DNA of 64,000 bases, taken from contig QXCR01000006.1 of NCBI GenBank assembly GCA_004380135.1, positions 372,001 through 436,000 of the forward strand. Direction: 5' to 3'. The notes under the pieces are model-generated. The model searched no databases. It was given only the letters and a program-made list of their open reading frames with translations, and was not told the origin of the DNA. Source of the DNA: Stemphylium vesicarium. Lineage: Eukaryota; Ascomycota; Dothideomycetes; Pleosporales; Pleosporaceae. Shown piece after piece: positions 30,100 through 41,600 of the stretch (position 1 is its first letter; every line of letters begins with the position of its first letter). The translations under genes were made by a program, and so were the position numbers.

Positions 30100-32517
30100 A
30101 TGGTTACGTCGCCAGCTGTTCCTGAGTATGCTGCATCTCCACTAGTTCTCGACTTGAATACATGGCCGGCTGCTTTCTATAAATGCGCCGGCCCTGCGCC
30201 ACACTCTTAAGGGTGGCGCATATAAATATACCTGGCCTATCTAACAATGCCACAGGATCTACGAGGACGAGTTGCACTCGGCCATTGAAGCGCGCTCCGA
30301 GTCGCTCCAAACGCTGCGAGAGCTGGGCCCGCCAGACCTGGTGCACCTCATAAAACAACCCATCAAGTCTGCGACGAAACAGGTTCGTAGCACCTTCGAC
30401 CTTGCCTGCTTGCGAAACCTTGCCCTCTGACATGTGACTAGATTGGCGTATACCACCATGTCTCCGGTATCGACGCATCTTCCTCTGCCAGCCTGGCCGC
30501 CTACATCAATACCCTTACATACTCGGCACACGACAAGCAAAATAAGGTCGTCTCTGGGCTCTACTGGTAGGATAATGCCCGCCTGTGGCACAGTCAATCG
30601 CTGACCAAGCAGCTGCTACAATGCCTTTTCGCGCCTCGACATGCGCGTGCAGGTTTACATCCCCGGAACCGTAGAGAGCTATTGTATCGACGAGCGCGGC
30701 GACAAGCGGGTAGCCACCGACGAGCTATGGCTGGAGACGTACCTCTGCAGCGTCTTGCGCGCATATTCCTACGCCGACGACGGCTCCGGCGACACCATCA
30801 AGAAGATTGTGGGTGTGCGCAGATTCAACCCCATCACAAGCACAGAGAGCGAGCACAGGTTCCTGGATGCGGCAGAGCGCCTCTTTTTTAGCGGTAAGAC
30901 ACCCGTTACCTGCTGGACAGCTTTTGCTGATACTATACAGGCTGGCAATTGGGGTCCGACCCTGAGATCCAAGTTCCTAACCTTGTCTCGAACCACCTGA
31001 CCACCGGTCTCCTCAACTACATCCATACTACCGGCAGATACACCTCGGGAATCAACCTATTCGAAAAACTACGCACTCGCGACCCCGAGATCTCGTCACT
31101 CCTCGCCCGTGTCTACATCGAAGCAGATGAGGAGGTCCAAGCCGTACAACTATTGCACGATGCTATCCAAGAGTTGCCCATGGATTACTCGCTATTGGAC
31201 TGCCAGGCCGAGTTCTGCAACAAGAAGGGTCGAGGCGATCTTGCTCTAGAGATTGCCAAGAGAAGCGTTGTGTCGGCACCCAGTGAGTTCGGCACATGGG
31301 CGCGCTTGGCTGAGATATACGTCAGCCTTGAGCAATGGGATCTTGCCCTCTTGACGCTCAACTCATGCCCTATGTTCACCTATCAAGACAAGGATGCTCC
31401 ACGCATGCCGGAGCCTCAGAGAGTCTTCCTGCCAGTCATGCCTGAAGCAATGTGCGACGAAATAGAAGATTCTAACATTGACGACATGGAGCTCGTACAC
31501 CCAACTTTGAGAAAACTACACGCAGCAGGCTTCAAGGGCACCTTCCTGAAAGCCTACATCCTGCTCACGGAGATCACCAAGAAGATCGGGTGGGATCAGC
31601 TCCTCAAGATAAGAAGTCAGGTCTTCGTCATGGAAGAGGAATACCGTCACGAGAAGACTGTCCAACAGCCCCATTCTCGTAGTGCTAGCACAACAGCCCT
31701 TCGATCTCCGTCTCCCAACACGCACGCCCAACAAATGAACGGCACTGAGCATGGCGAGGTCGAAGAACGCCCATCTACCGACGGGTCCAACGCCCAGAAT
31801 GGCGAATCCTCCTCCGCCGCTGAGGTCGAAGCCGATCTCGAAAAGCCTGGTCACACAGTTGCCTCAGAAGTCGTCAAGGCTGGCAGCGAAGACCCTCACG
31901 CACATGACAATCAGAACAACGGCAACCCGTCGCAACCAAACTACACCCACTTCCAGAACAAGCGTCTTTGTGAACGCTGGCTCGACAACCTCTTCATGGT
32001 CCTGTATGAAGACCTCCGCGTATACACGATATGGCGCACAGAGATGGCTCAGTACCGACAGCAGCAGTTGTTGTACAAGAAGAGCAGCGAAGAGTGGGAG
32101 ATCCTTGGAGAGCTGGCCGAGAGGTTACACCACACCGAGGAAGCAGTGGAAGCATATGAGAACTGTCTGCAGATCAAGTTCTCCCCCAAAGCAATGAGAG
32201 GCGTGCTCAAGCTAGGCGAGGAGAGGAGACAAGTCAGGGACGTCACAGCAGCCTTGATTCGCCTGGTTACTTGGCAGTACCGATGGTACTCTGAGGTATG
32301 TTTGCCCCTTCACGACAAAAAAAAAATGCCCGTAACTAACCATCGATAGTTCTCCCCATCTCTCTTGTATACAATCCGCAAACTCATCGAAGAGGAAGGT
32401 GCTGTCAAGATCCGCAGCATCATCCAGGGTACTTCCCTACCCCAACACGTCCTCGACCTTACCCATCAGTACGCTGCGTTATGTGCTGCGTTTAGGAGCA
32501 GCGGCAGCGACGGCTAG
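30100..32517 (+). CDS. ChAPs family protein (Chs5-Arf1-binding, exomer subunit)
   Basis: Six exons (30100-30125, 30256-30382, 30442-30566, 30613-30893, 30941-32295, 32350-32517) encode 693 residues. The protein follows the Bch1/Bud7/Chs6 family throughout: RELGPPDLVHLIK near the N-terminus, SGLYCCYNAFSRLDMRV around the third junction, PGTVESYC, and TPR-like helical pairs across the middle and C-terminal parts. In yeast these proteins assemble with Chs5 and Arf1 into exomer, which carries chitin synthase III and other cargo from the trans-Golgi to the plasma membrane. A Glu/Asn/Ser-rich, probably disordered insert lies around 390-480. The first exon is only 26 nt; it ends in GA and joins to G to give MVTSPAVPEIYEDELH. 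Introns are 46-130 bp. Which yeast paralogue it matches best cannot be told. Confidence 0.92.
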
Positions 32518-33079
32518 AAGCCCTCGCCTCTGAAGATCTACGGGTATACAAATAATAGCGTACAAAGGCTCTGAATCAGTGGTAAAGCTGCAGAATCATG
32601 TGGAAACAATGATGGTTGAGGTTCCTGTCAGTCTGGGATATTGGGATACTAGTGTCTGTTAATGCATGGGAGCGTTGGTGTTGGACATGTGGGAAACATC
32701 ATAACAAACATTCGTACATTCCAAGTCACAATGGCGGTACAAGACATGCCTTAAATCGATCGGTATTGATTGGGGTTCAGGGGAGATAGGCATTCACTTG
32801 TCCCTCACATCTTCGTACATGTGTGCCGGTGCCTTCTCACTCCGTGGGGGCCCTCTCTCCGTGTTCTTGCAACCAATGTATTCATTTTTATCGTCACAAG
32901 CCGCGGGATCGTATCAGGCAGCCGATGCGCGCCATGTCACATAACCTCATCCGTTGAGGAGATGGATAGTAGACAGTAGAAGACCCCATGAAAAAGCCCA
33001 GGATGAACACCGCTCCATGCTCCCCCAAACACTCTTCTCGCTCTCTCCCACCACCACCACCAGTGAAACCAGAAACCGC
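32518..33079. other. intergenic between convergent genes
   Basis: 3' flanks of the ChAPs gene and rps16. I see no gene or repeat. Confidence 0.5.
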
Positions 33080-33737
33080 TTAACGGTAAGACTTCTGGTA
33101 CCTGGCGCGGGCACCTGGACCACCGAACTTCTTGGGCTCGCACCGCCTGTTGTCGGCAACGAGCAGTGTGCGGTCGTACTGGATGAGGGCCTGCTTGAGC
33201 TGGTTCTTGGAGTGCTCGTCGACGTACTTTTGGTAGTAGGCGATGATGGATTTGGCGATGGCTTGGCGGATGGCGTAGACTTGCGAGGTGTGACCACCAC
33301 CGGAGACGCGAACGCGGATGTCGACATCAGCTGGCCGTGTTGTTAGTATAACCGATCCTCCTAGTACTCTGCTTCTTTCCAAAGTCGTGCGTGTGTGTGT
33401 GTGTGTGCATACCGAACTTGTCAACACCAAGGATCAGAATAGGCTCGTAGACCTTGAATCGCAGAACCTCGGGCTGGACGAGGGAAAGAGGCTTTCCGTT
33501 GACCTTGACGAGACCCTTTCCGGCCTATACATTTCATCGTAAGTATATGCTGCTCGATTGCGCGTTCCGATCGCTGGTAGTATTGCGTATATGTACCTTG
33601 CAGTGGGCGACAGCTGTGAAAGGTGAATGTTAGCCATGTTGCACTTCCTCTCGCCATCCTCGACGACGCATGGGTGTTTGTATCGTACCAGTCGCGGTCT
33701 TCTTCTTGCCGAAGCATTGCACACTCTGGGAGGCCAT
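33080..33737 (-). CDS. rps16: 40S ribosomal protein S16 (uS9)
   Basis: Four exons on the minus strand (33737-33689, 33613-33597, 33524-33413, 33330-33080) encode 142 residues, the normal eukaryotic length. The start MASQSVQCFGKKK, the DVDIRVRVSGGGHTSQVYAI core and the C-terminal GGPGARARYQKSYR are hallmarks of eS16/uS9, whose C-terminal tail reaches the decoding centre of the small subunit. Exon 2 is only 17 nt (encoding the rest of AVAHCK). All junctions give the conserved sequence, so the model is secure. The third intron holds a (GT)n run. The gene is divergent from the ATS1-like gene, with a 338-bp shared promoter. Confidence 0.97.
33391..33407 (+). repeat. GT dinucleotide microsatellite in an rps16 intron
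   Basis: Eight and a half GT units lie inside the third intron of rps16 (33331-33412), close to its 5' splice site on the minus strand. Confidence 0.85.
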
Positions 33738-34075
33738 GTTGGGCGACTGTGGGATGTGCGTGCGGTTAGTAGTGGGTGGGCGTCGTCGGTTTTGCGGTCG
33801 TCGTGGAGTTGAAGTTCGTCTACGTCGGCAACGAATATTCAGTGGGCGTCCGTGCGCGCCCCGATCCCTGTAAGCGACTAGCGCCCTCGATGGCTAGCGC
33901 CTTCTCTGAGACTATCTAGAAATCAGACTTGAGACCCTCTTCGCCACGCTTGAGAAAGTGCTGAAGTTGCACAATCAATTCATGATGGATTGAAGTACTC
34001 GAGAACATGAGCGCAGACGTCTCACAACGGATCCAATCATCGCATTAGCAGCCCCCGCGTCACTCATCAACCAGT
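33738..34075. promoter_or_regulatory. shared divergent promoter, rps16 / ATS1-like
   Basis: 338 bp between two start codons. The octamer CTAGCGCC occurs twice in direct orientation, at 33878-33885 and 33894-33901, 16 bp apart start to start. No clear TATA box is present, as is usual for ribosomal-protein genes. Confidence 0.45.
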
Positions 34076-35122
34076 ATGCCTCGCCAATTGTACGTCTTCG
34101 GCAGCAATGGTGAGGGCCAACTCGGCATACCCGCTGCGGAAATTGTAAATGTCCCAACCAAGGCCTCTGATATTACATCATTAGAGAGTATCGTTTCAAT
34201 ACGAGGCGGAGACAACCACACTCTTTTTCTTTACCGAAATGGATCTGTCTACGGGGTAGGCGACAATCGCAAGGGCCAATTAGGCTCTGTGGGAAAAGAA
34301 CCTCAAGTTCCAGTATTCAAGAAGGCATGCGATGACATTTCATTCATTGCAGCTAGTTGCGAGAGTTCAGCACACATCACAGGGAGCGAGTCTGCCCAGA
34401 GCGCCGTATATACTGAAGGCACAGGTCAGTGGGGAGAGTTGGGCCGCGGGGAAGAAGTCAGCCAAGGAGGCTTGTCCAGTATCAATCTACCGCTTCCTGG
34501 CAAGGTCATTGACTTCGCTGCTGGTTTATGGCACTACGCAGCTATCCTTGAAGATGGCTCCGTCTACGGCTGGGGCAAAGCTCGTCTAGGTCAACTTGGT
34601 AACAACCTAACCGGCAAAGTCACCACACCCACCGAGATCGACAATATACCCTTCAAACCCAGCAAAGTCGTCTGCGGAAAGGATTTTACTTATCTTGTTG
34701 GGGATCCTTCGAGTGGCGAGCACATGCTGCTTGGAAAAGACAAGTTCAACATCATCTCAAACAAGCCCGAACACATCAAAGGCTGGAAAGACATCGGCGC
34801 TACATGGCACGCCATCTTCGTCCTGTTCAACGACGGGACTCTCACCGCATGGGGGAAAGAGAACATGTGGAAGCTGCTGCCGCCGAAGCTACCTCTTTTG
34901 GATAAGATTGCTGTTGGCTCGGATCACGTACTCGCCATTACAACGGATGGGAAGCTGATATCATGGGGCTGGGGCAAGCACGGCAACTGCGGCGATTTGA
35001 GAAATATCAAGCGCGAGATCAAAAACGACATGGTCAGCGGCTTCTGGAATGACATCGATGTACCCGGAGAAGTAGAGACTATCGGGGCTGGTTTCTGTAC
35101 CAGCTTCGTGGTTGTAGAATGA
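34076..35122 (+). CDS. RCC1-repeat protein, ATS1-like
   Basis: A single exon of 348 codons built of RCC1-type beta-propeller blades. Repeated YVFGSNGEGQLG, VYGVGDNRKGQLG, VYGWGKARLGQLG and ISWGWGKHGNCG motifs occur through the chain, and no other domain is present. Length and the opening motif match yeast Ats1. That protein was isolated as an alpha-tubulin suppressor and, with Kti11/Dph3, supports diphthamide and wobble-uridine tRNA modification. The function is transferred from that family by overall resemblance; other short RCC1 proteins exist. The ATG at 34076 starts the first blade directly, so no upstream exon is needed. Confidence 0.85.
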   Translation: MPRQLYVFGSNGEGQLGIPAAEIVNVPTKASDITSLESIVSIRGGDNHTLFLYRNGSVYGVGDNRKGQLGSVGKEPQVPVFKKACDDISFIAASCESSAHITGSESAQSAVYTEGTGQWGELGRGEEVSQGGLSSINLPLPGKVIDFAAGLWHYAAILEDGSVYGWGKARLGQLGNNLTGKVTTPTEIDNIPFKPSKVVCGKDFTYLVGDPSSGEHMLLGKDKFNIISNKPEHIKGWKDIGATWHAIFVLFNDGTLTAWGKENMWKLLPPKLPLLDKIAVGSDHVLAITTDGKLISWGWGKHGNCGDLRNIKREIKNDMVSGFWNDIDVPGEVETIGAGFCTSFVVVE

Positions 35123-35404
35123 CACTGCCATGTGGCTGATTGCTCCATACTCGACCTAGGACTGTCCCACGCTCTTCTCCGTCATTTTCGTTTCGCTTTG
35201 CCCTTCCAGTTTGAAGCCTTGGTCGCAACCTTCAATCAATCAATAGCATCGGGAGTCTGCTTCGTTCTATTGGGATACAATACTGGTCAGATAATCACAT
35301 TTTGTCTAATACTCATTACATCGATCCCCTTTCCATCTGAACTACCCCAATAATCATATCATACACATACAACCCCTCCCTGATATCGTCATAGTCGTAT
35401 CATC

Positions 35405-37807
35405 TCAAGGCTTCCAGGCCTCAGCAACGCGCTCCTGCCACTCATGCTCCATATCCACTGCGCATGTCTTGCACACCACCATGTGGCAAATAGCGATATC
35501 GCACTGCCAGAGTTCTTCCTTGACGTCTCCACTGCATTTGTCACAGAACACAGGAACATGAACGTGCTGTTTGCGACCAGCTCGTGTGTGAAGGTAGGGA
35601 CGGACTTCTAAGCTGTTGATAGCGACTTCATCAGGGACTGCCTTGAGATCGATAGGGTGGAAAATATGTCCGTTCTTGAGGCAATAATGCTCCTTGGATG
35701 ATGTACGGGGTGGAGGTGGAGGTGTATGGTGATCCCCTTTTGGAAACGGCGCAGGAGGGATTTGCTGATCAGCGAGCACATCAAGATCGACGCGTTCGGA
35801 TAGAGGGCGTTGTTTAGCGTGATCATAAGTAGATATCCAGTCTTTGACCAAAATCTGCGACTCGTCTCGGGGCATTTTCGCTTTCTTAGGTTTGTAGAGG
35901 CGGTTGTAATGCTTATTGGTGAGATGACCGTGAAAGACGATAGGCTAAACGTTGTCAGTTACATCTTCTGGGGGTAAGGCGTACTTACGCACCTCCACGT
36001 TGCGGCTGCGTTCGTTGAACGGGCTGATTCTCTCGTCGTGCTGAAAGTAGTAGGCTGGCTTGGAGATCGACTGGATATCGCGGGACGGAGGAAGGGTAGA
36101 CTTGGGGATAGAAGGAATGACTGGGACTACGGGCTTCTTCTTCTTCTTTTTCTTCTTCTTCTTCTTCTCGGGCGGTATGTCAACAAGCCTGACCGTTCCC
36201 GGTGTGATGCGCCTAAATGTCATGACTTTGGCTACTTGCACTGTAGGCTCTTCCTCCAGATCAATACTGCTCCCAGTTGACATCAAGTCTGCGCCGTCTT
36301 CGCTTTCACTTTCTAAATCACTGAGTGAATTGTCAGGCAGAACATCTTGCAATGTTGCTGTAAATTTCGCTTTCATCGTTTCGTGAGATGCTCTCAAGGC
36401 GCTAGTCCGGGTATCCACGACAAGTCTAGCAGCATCGTTCATGTCCTGTCGAGTCTTTGAGATAGCGAGCTCAGCTTCTGCTGCATCAAGAAGACGGTCT
36501 TCCACGGTCTGCAAAGGGCCGCGCAGATGAATCACTTTCGGCTGCTCATACTGCACTGTTTCCAATCCGATCTCGTTGCCAGGGTGTGCCGCATGCTCTT
36601 CTTCCTCAGATTCAGCCCCTTCTTCGATCGTACGCTCCATTGGTGAGAGGTCTTCTTCTTCTAATTCGTATATGAGGTTAGTGGTAAGTAGCGATTCAGT
36701 ATGCGACCGAGGTAGCGAATCGCTGCGATAAGGGTAGTCATGCTCGTACTCTAATATGAGATCCAGCTCAGGGTTGTGTTCGCTGTTGTTGTAGGAAGCG
36801 CGCAATTCGTCGTGTGAAGTCTCTGTAATAGGCGTCATTCGATCGAGCGTCTTAGGAAGCCTCTTACGTATGCGACGCTGCGGTGCTTCGACGATTGGGC
36901 GAGGAGCAGGAAGTAATTGAGGGCGCGCATGGAGATCAGGTTCACTGCTATAGTACGTCTCTTTGTCTTCTTCTGAATGATGTACTAGAGATTCAGATGC
37001 GACACGATCCAGGTCAAGTTCACGCCTGGTGTTAGTTCCGCGTGCTGGGAGTAAGCCTAGCATTCGTTGCGCTTTCTTATTGCCAGTTCCCCAAAACCCC
37101 TTGGGCTTGGGTGGGTCAGGCTCAACATCCTCTTCCCTAAATCTAGTCGGTCTGCCCGTAAAGTCCTTCGAGGTCGTCAATACAGACACAGAAGCTTGTT
37201 TTTTGAGAGTTGGTCGTACCGAAAGACCGTCAGGGTCGCGAACATTCTGGATTTGACGCCCCAGTGATCCGCTCCGAGCTCTCCCAGCGCTAGAATCAAC
37301 ACCCAGCAACTGTGCAGCCTTCGCTGGTGTAAGTGGAGGTAGAGGTGATGGCTGATGGGGAGATCCGTGTGAGCTTCTAGGGCGATCACTGTCTTTTGAC
37401 TTGAAGCCAAACATTCCATGCTTCTTCTTGCCCTCTGGTATCGTGTTTGTCGCGCTTGTTATAGAAGGCGTAGGCGATTGCCTGGTGGGCGTATCCGAAG
37501 GGCTATCGGATAGGTGAGAGGACGAAGAAGGGTGGCTGTCGGCTGGGTGGCCGTTGTTGGGTACGTAGGTGTTGATCATGGTAGGGAAAGGCTCTGAAGA
37601 AGATGAAACATTCGGAGGTCTTGTTCGATGCACATCTGCTTGTGCAGTGACACCATCCATATCGTCCACCATATCAGGTGACTCAGGGCTAAGAACTGGC
37701 GTAGTTTTCGAACGGGGCATGTTGGATCGGCGCGTGATGCGGCGTCGTCGTCCGCCAATATTCGCAGGGCCCATGTGCCATGCACGATTGACGGAGTCTG
37801 AGACCAT
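35405..37807 (-). CDS. unrecognised 784-residue protein with a C-terminal Cys-containing region
   Basis: Two exons on the minus strand, 37807-35993 and 35944-35405, with a 48-bp intron (donor GTGCGT, acceptor TTTAG). Splicing joins NVE to PIVFHGHLTNKHYNRLYKPK, which continues the frame without a stop. The first ~600 residues are Ser/Pro/Arg-rich and low in complexity, with an 11-Lys run coded at 36135-36167. The last ~110 residues look folded, with a possible zinc site: a His/Cys segment (HYCLKNGHIFHP), then CDKC, then CDIAIC...CKTC about 25 residues later. I do not recognise the family. The basic N-terminus (GGRRRRITRRS) and Lys run suggest a nuclear or nucleic-acid-associated location. The ATG chosen is the first in frame; it is preceded by a non-ATG open stretch. 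Confidence 0.75.
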
Positions 37808-38667
37808 TGTTGGTAAGTGAAATGCCCTGTTCAATTTTTAATGCGACTACTAGCGAACGGAGTAAGCTAACGAGATTCGAGAGTAGCAGTGTGTCCCGAC
37901 CTGAGCGTCATGACATGGCCAGTCCAGGCGAAACCAGTGAATGTATCCGACCAGACCCACCAATGCAACTGAAAGCGAGGCGCTGTGACGATCGAAGAAT
38001 TAGCAAGCTGCAATGCTTCGTGGGTGAAGAATGTGATGCCTTGCTCATGTGGTGGACTGAGCTTTGAGCTTGGGTTGTTGTGGTCGAGTCACCAACAAAC
38101 GGAGCATGTTGCCACGCGGCAGCGGCGGAGAAAAGGGAAAGCGCGGCATTAAGGTGACGTCGCCGCAACGCTAAGTGAAAGAGCAACAATGGGAATTTGG
38201 AAATACGAGGTGGTAGAAGAGCTTGGAGAATGTTTACTACGACATGGCTGATGTTGCATCGCAGGTCGACGGGATGGAGGGCATGTGGGATTTGAACAGG
38301 AAAGGAGCGAGGGGAACTAGGATGGTACAGAGTAGAATTAAAGAGGGTATGAAGGAAATGTATATATACTTCTGCAAACCATGAGATAAGATCTAGGGTA
38401 TCTTGTGTGCGCGACGGTGCTACGGCCCATGCCGTCGTCCGTGTATCATCCGTCTTTGTGCACTGATCTCAAACTCAACATCACGTAACACCCAATGCAC
38501 CAGAAACCTAAAACGCTACGGAAATCTAGATGAAATCTCAGAATAGCGCCTGAACTCGCTGTAAAAGACATGTGCACACTGGAGACATCTATCCAAGATC
38601 ATCGCCGACTCGTGAGCCTCGCTTTGCGCTTCGCCATTGCTCGCTTTACCAGGTTGCGTGCTCTGTC
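37808..38667. other. intergenic between two minus-strand genes
   Basis: 860 bp holding the 3' flank of the Rog1-like lipase gene and the promoter of the 784-residue protein gene. No gene is supported. Confidence 0.5.
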
Positions 38668-41600
38668 CTACGAGCTGCTGCCTTGTTTGTCACTCTTGGG
38701 ACTACTCAGTCTGGCAACCTGCTCGGCGACGCCACTAGACCCACGTCTCGCTTTACTACCCTCCGGTGAGGCGGGAATGTCAATTGAGTTTCTCAATCCA
38801 ACTCCACTGATTCTGCCGATGGGTGTCACGGGTCGACTTGAAGTCTGTTTGCCTTCTTCGGGGGCTTGAGAAGTTTCGCCAATAGACTCAATAGAGTCCG
38901 GCTCACGGGTCAGGGTGGCGGTCTTACTCCTTGGGCTTGCACCAAGGCCTCTATGATAGTCAACACCGGATCCATGGAGAAAGTCGGAGATGTCTGCTTC
39001 GCTGGTACCCTTTCCATCGGGTGTCTTGGGTACGGCTTCGGGAGGACTTCGTGGGCTCTTTGGGTTGTTGGGTTGGAAAAAACGCTGAACAGCATTGCGG
39101 TCGTCGAACTCATCTTCCTCATCGCTGGTCTCGTTGAAGTAGATGCTATCCCAATCACCAGATCCTATACTACGCATCGAATCGGTTGTGTTGCTTCTCT
39201 TCGGGATCCTTAGGCTGGGCGGCTTCAGAGGAGCCAACTCGTCAGCTACCTCCCGCATCTCGCTCTCTGTGCGCTCGATAGGCGGCTGAAGAGTCTCTTG
39301 CCCCTTGACACGCTCGCCGTCTTCGTTTACAGGCTTGTTCATTGCCTGTGCACGATCAATGGCAGGCTCGTCCTCATCGCGTGTCTCAGCTGAGTATGTG
39401 TCTGCGAAGTGCGTATCGCAGAGATGTTTGACCACCGGCCATCCATAGGCATTGGCGAACATGCGACGTACGATCATGTTGTTGTGCGCGTCAGGCTCGA
39501 GACTGACCAGGACTTTCCGCCACGAGAGGTCTTTGTGATAGGCACGAGCAATCTTCTCCTCCACACGCATTACACTCTCGTCGACGCTTATTTCCGATGT
39601 CTGAGAAACAGAGCTGTCGCCTGAAAAGTTACGTGTGGGCTTCTTCTTCGTCGGCGGCGGAGGTATATCTTCTGGGTGGTAGATCCTGTCGTGGAAGATG
39701 GCGCGTGCTCGGGTAGACGGATCAATGATCCAGGACTGCGGAGGTACGGGCGGGTTGATGAGGTCACCAGCCGACTCAAAGATGGTAGTCTTGGGAGGCG
39801 CTAGATTGCTTCTAGGGTTATCGACAATGGAGTCACCACGAGTTGCCTGAGGCCTCTTTCTCTGCTGTGTCGTATGAGATGATGATGAAGTTTCTGCTTC
39901 CGCAGGAGACTGCTCATCTTCATCGTCCTTGTAGATAGTCTGGCTACGTGAGAACATCTTCTTGTCGCGAGAAGTATGCTTTCCCGTAGGTCTGATGTAA
40001 CTCCAGAGCTGCATCAAGGTGTTCTGTGGCTGAAAGTATTGGTCGTTCGGCTCTTTGCCTTCCGGGTTCTTCTTCTGTCCTTCAATCACTTGGTGAGCTG
40101 CTGGTTCTATCGAAGGCACCTGCGCTTCATCCTCCTGATTCGTGATATCGGCGCCTGGCAACGGCACAGTAGTGTCGTCGCCGTTGTACGAGGGAGAGTC
40201 GACCCCTGAGCCCTCGTCATCTGAGAAGCCGATTCTGGAAGGATTCGGCGATGAATTTTGTCCAGTAATTTGACCATATCCCCAGACAGCCACAGTACCA
40301 ATGAGGCCGTTCTCTCTGCGCGCTTTCTCAACGCGACCAAGTCCTCTCCAATCGAGGAACAGAAGGCAACTCGTGCGTAGTGGTACTATGCCGTCATTGA
40401 CGACGTTGGAGTATATAGTGCGATTCCGGAACCTTCTTAGAACTTGATGAGCAGGACCAGTAGGAAGGATGCGTAGCAGAGGCTTGGCGCCAGGATCCTC
40501 CTGATGAGGATCTTGAGCCTGATTGCCAAACACATTGCCCATAGCAGTCCAGCCACTCCTTGCTAGTGTCGGTGCCCTCCATGTCAGTCCGAGATCCTGC
40601 CCTGTTCTACCAACCAGTCCGAAATCTAATGCAAACTTGACGTATGTGGGGTTTTCGTTACTTAGTCCCAGGAACGGGGTTGCCATCGCGATGAAGTTGA
40701 CAGGCTTGATGGTGTCGAAGAAATGAGGTGAGTGCTTATGAATGTATGCGATAGCGTACGTTTGTACAAGGCCACCAAGAGAATGGCCAATGAAACTGAT
40801 ACTGGTGAACTTGTATGCGCGCTTGTCCTGGCCTCTGGAAGAGTGATGTACACTGCTTCCGTGATGAGAAGGAATGCCTTCGTCCGGCTTATCCTTGGTC
40901 GGCGAAAAGGTATTGGAGATCTTCTGGCCCATAGATTTCTTGATGGGCAAGAACGGTTGGTCAGGATACGTGAGTTGCAAGACGTACTTAGCGAGTCGCT
41001 TCCCGAGATACTGAATACCACGCTCAGTGCGTATCACATTGCCATTGAAGCCGCGAACAACGACGTCTTCTTCATCTTCATCGTCTTCGGCATCCGATAT
41101 CTCATCTTGGCCGCCCGACAGTGGTGCTGTCGATGTGTCCTTGTTCGCGGCATTACCGTTGGCCGCGCTCTGTTCTCTGCGTCGCTTCCGCCTGCTTTCC
41201 CGCGCTTGCCTTGCCGTCGCATCAATGCTTTCCTTCAAATACAGCATATCTGCACCAAGATTGCTATGCAGCCCATGTGTTACTATCACAAGGTGGACAT
41301 TCTTCTTTTTCCTTTCGCTTCCCGCCTGGGTATGGTCTTCGTCCGTGGAGTGCCTCTCGTGGCTTTGTTCCTCATCGTTCCATTCCGGCAACTCAGGCTT
41401 GTTCCATAAGCTTGTGGTATCATCCACGACCAATTTCACCGCCTTAGAGTAAACCCCTTTCGGCTGTGCGGGATGACCTGAGACATGTTTTTGGCTGCCT
41501 TGCTGGTGATCTTGGACCCTCCCAGGTGTTCCATGGCTATTGCCGGTGACAGCAGTGAAGCCCAGGTCGAGCGATCGCTCGTCGCGTGCTACCAGCAGCT

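Noticed and set aside
40732..41409. 225-codon plus-strand frame opposite the Rog1-like lipase gene
   Set aside because: Antisense shadow of a conserved coding exon, with no recognisable features.
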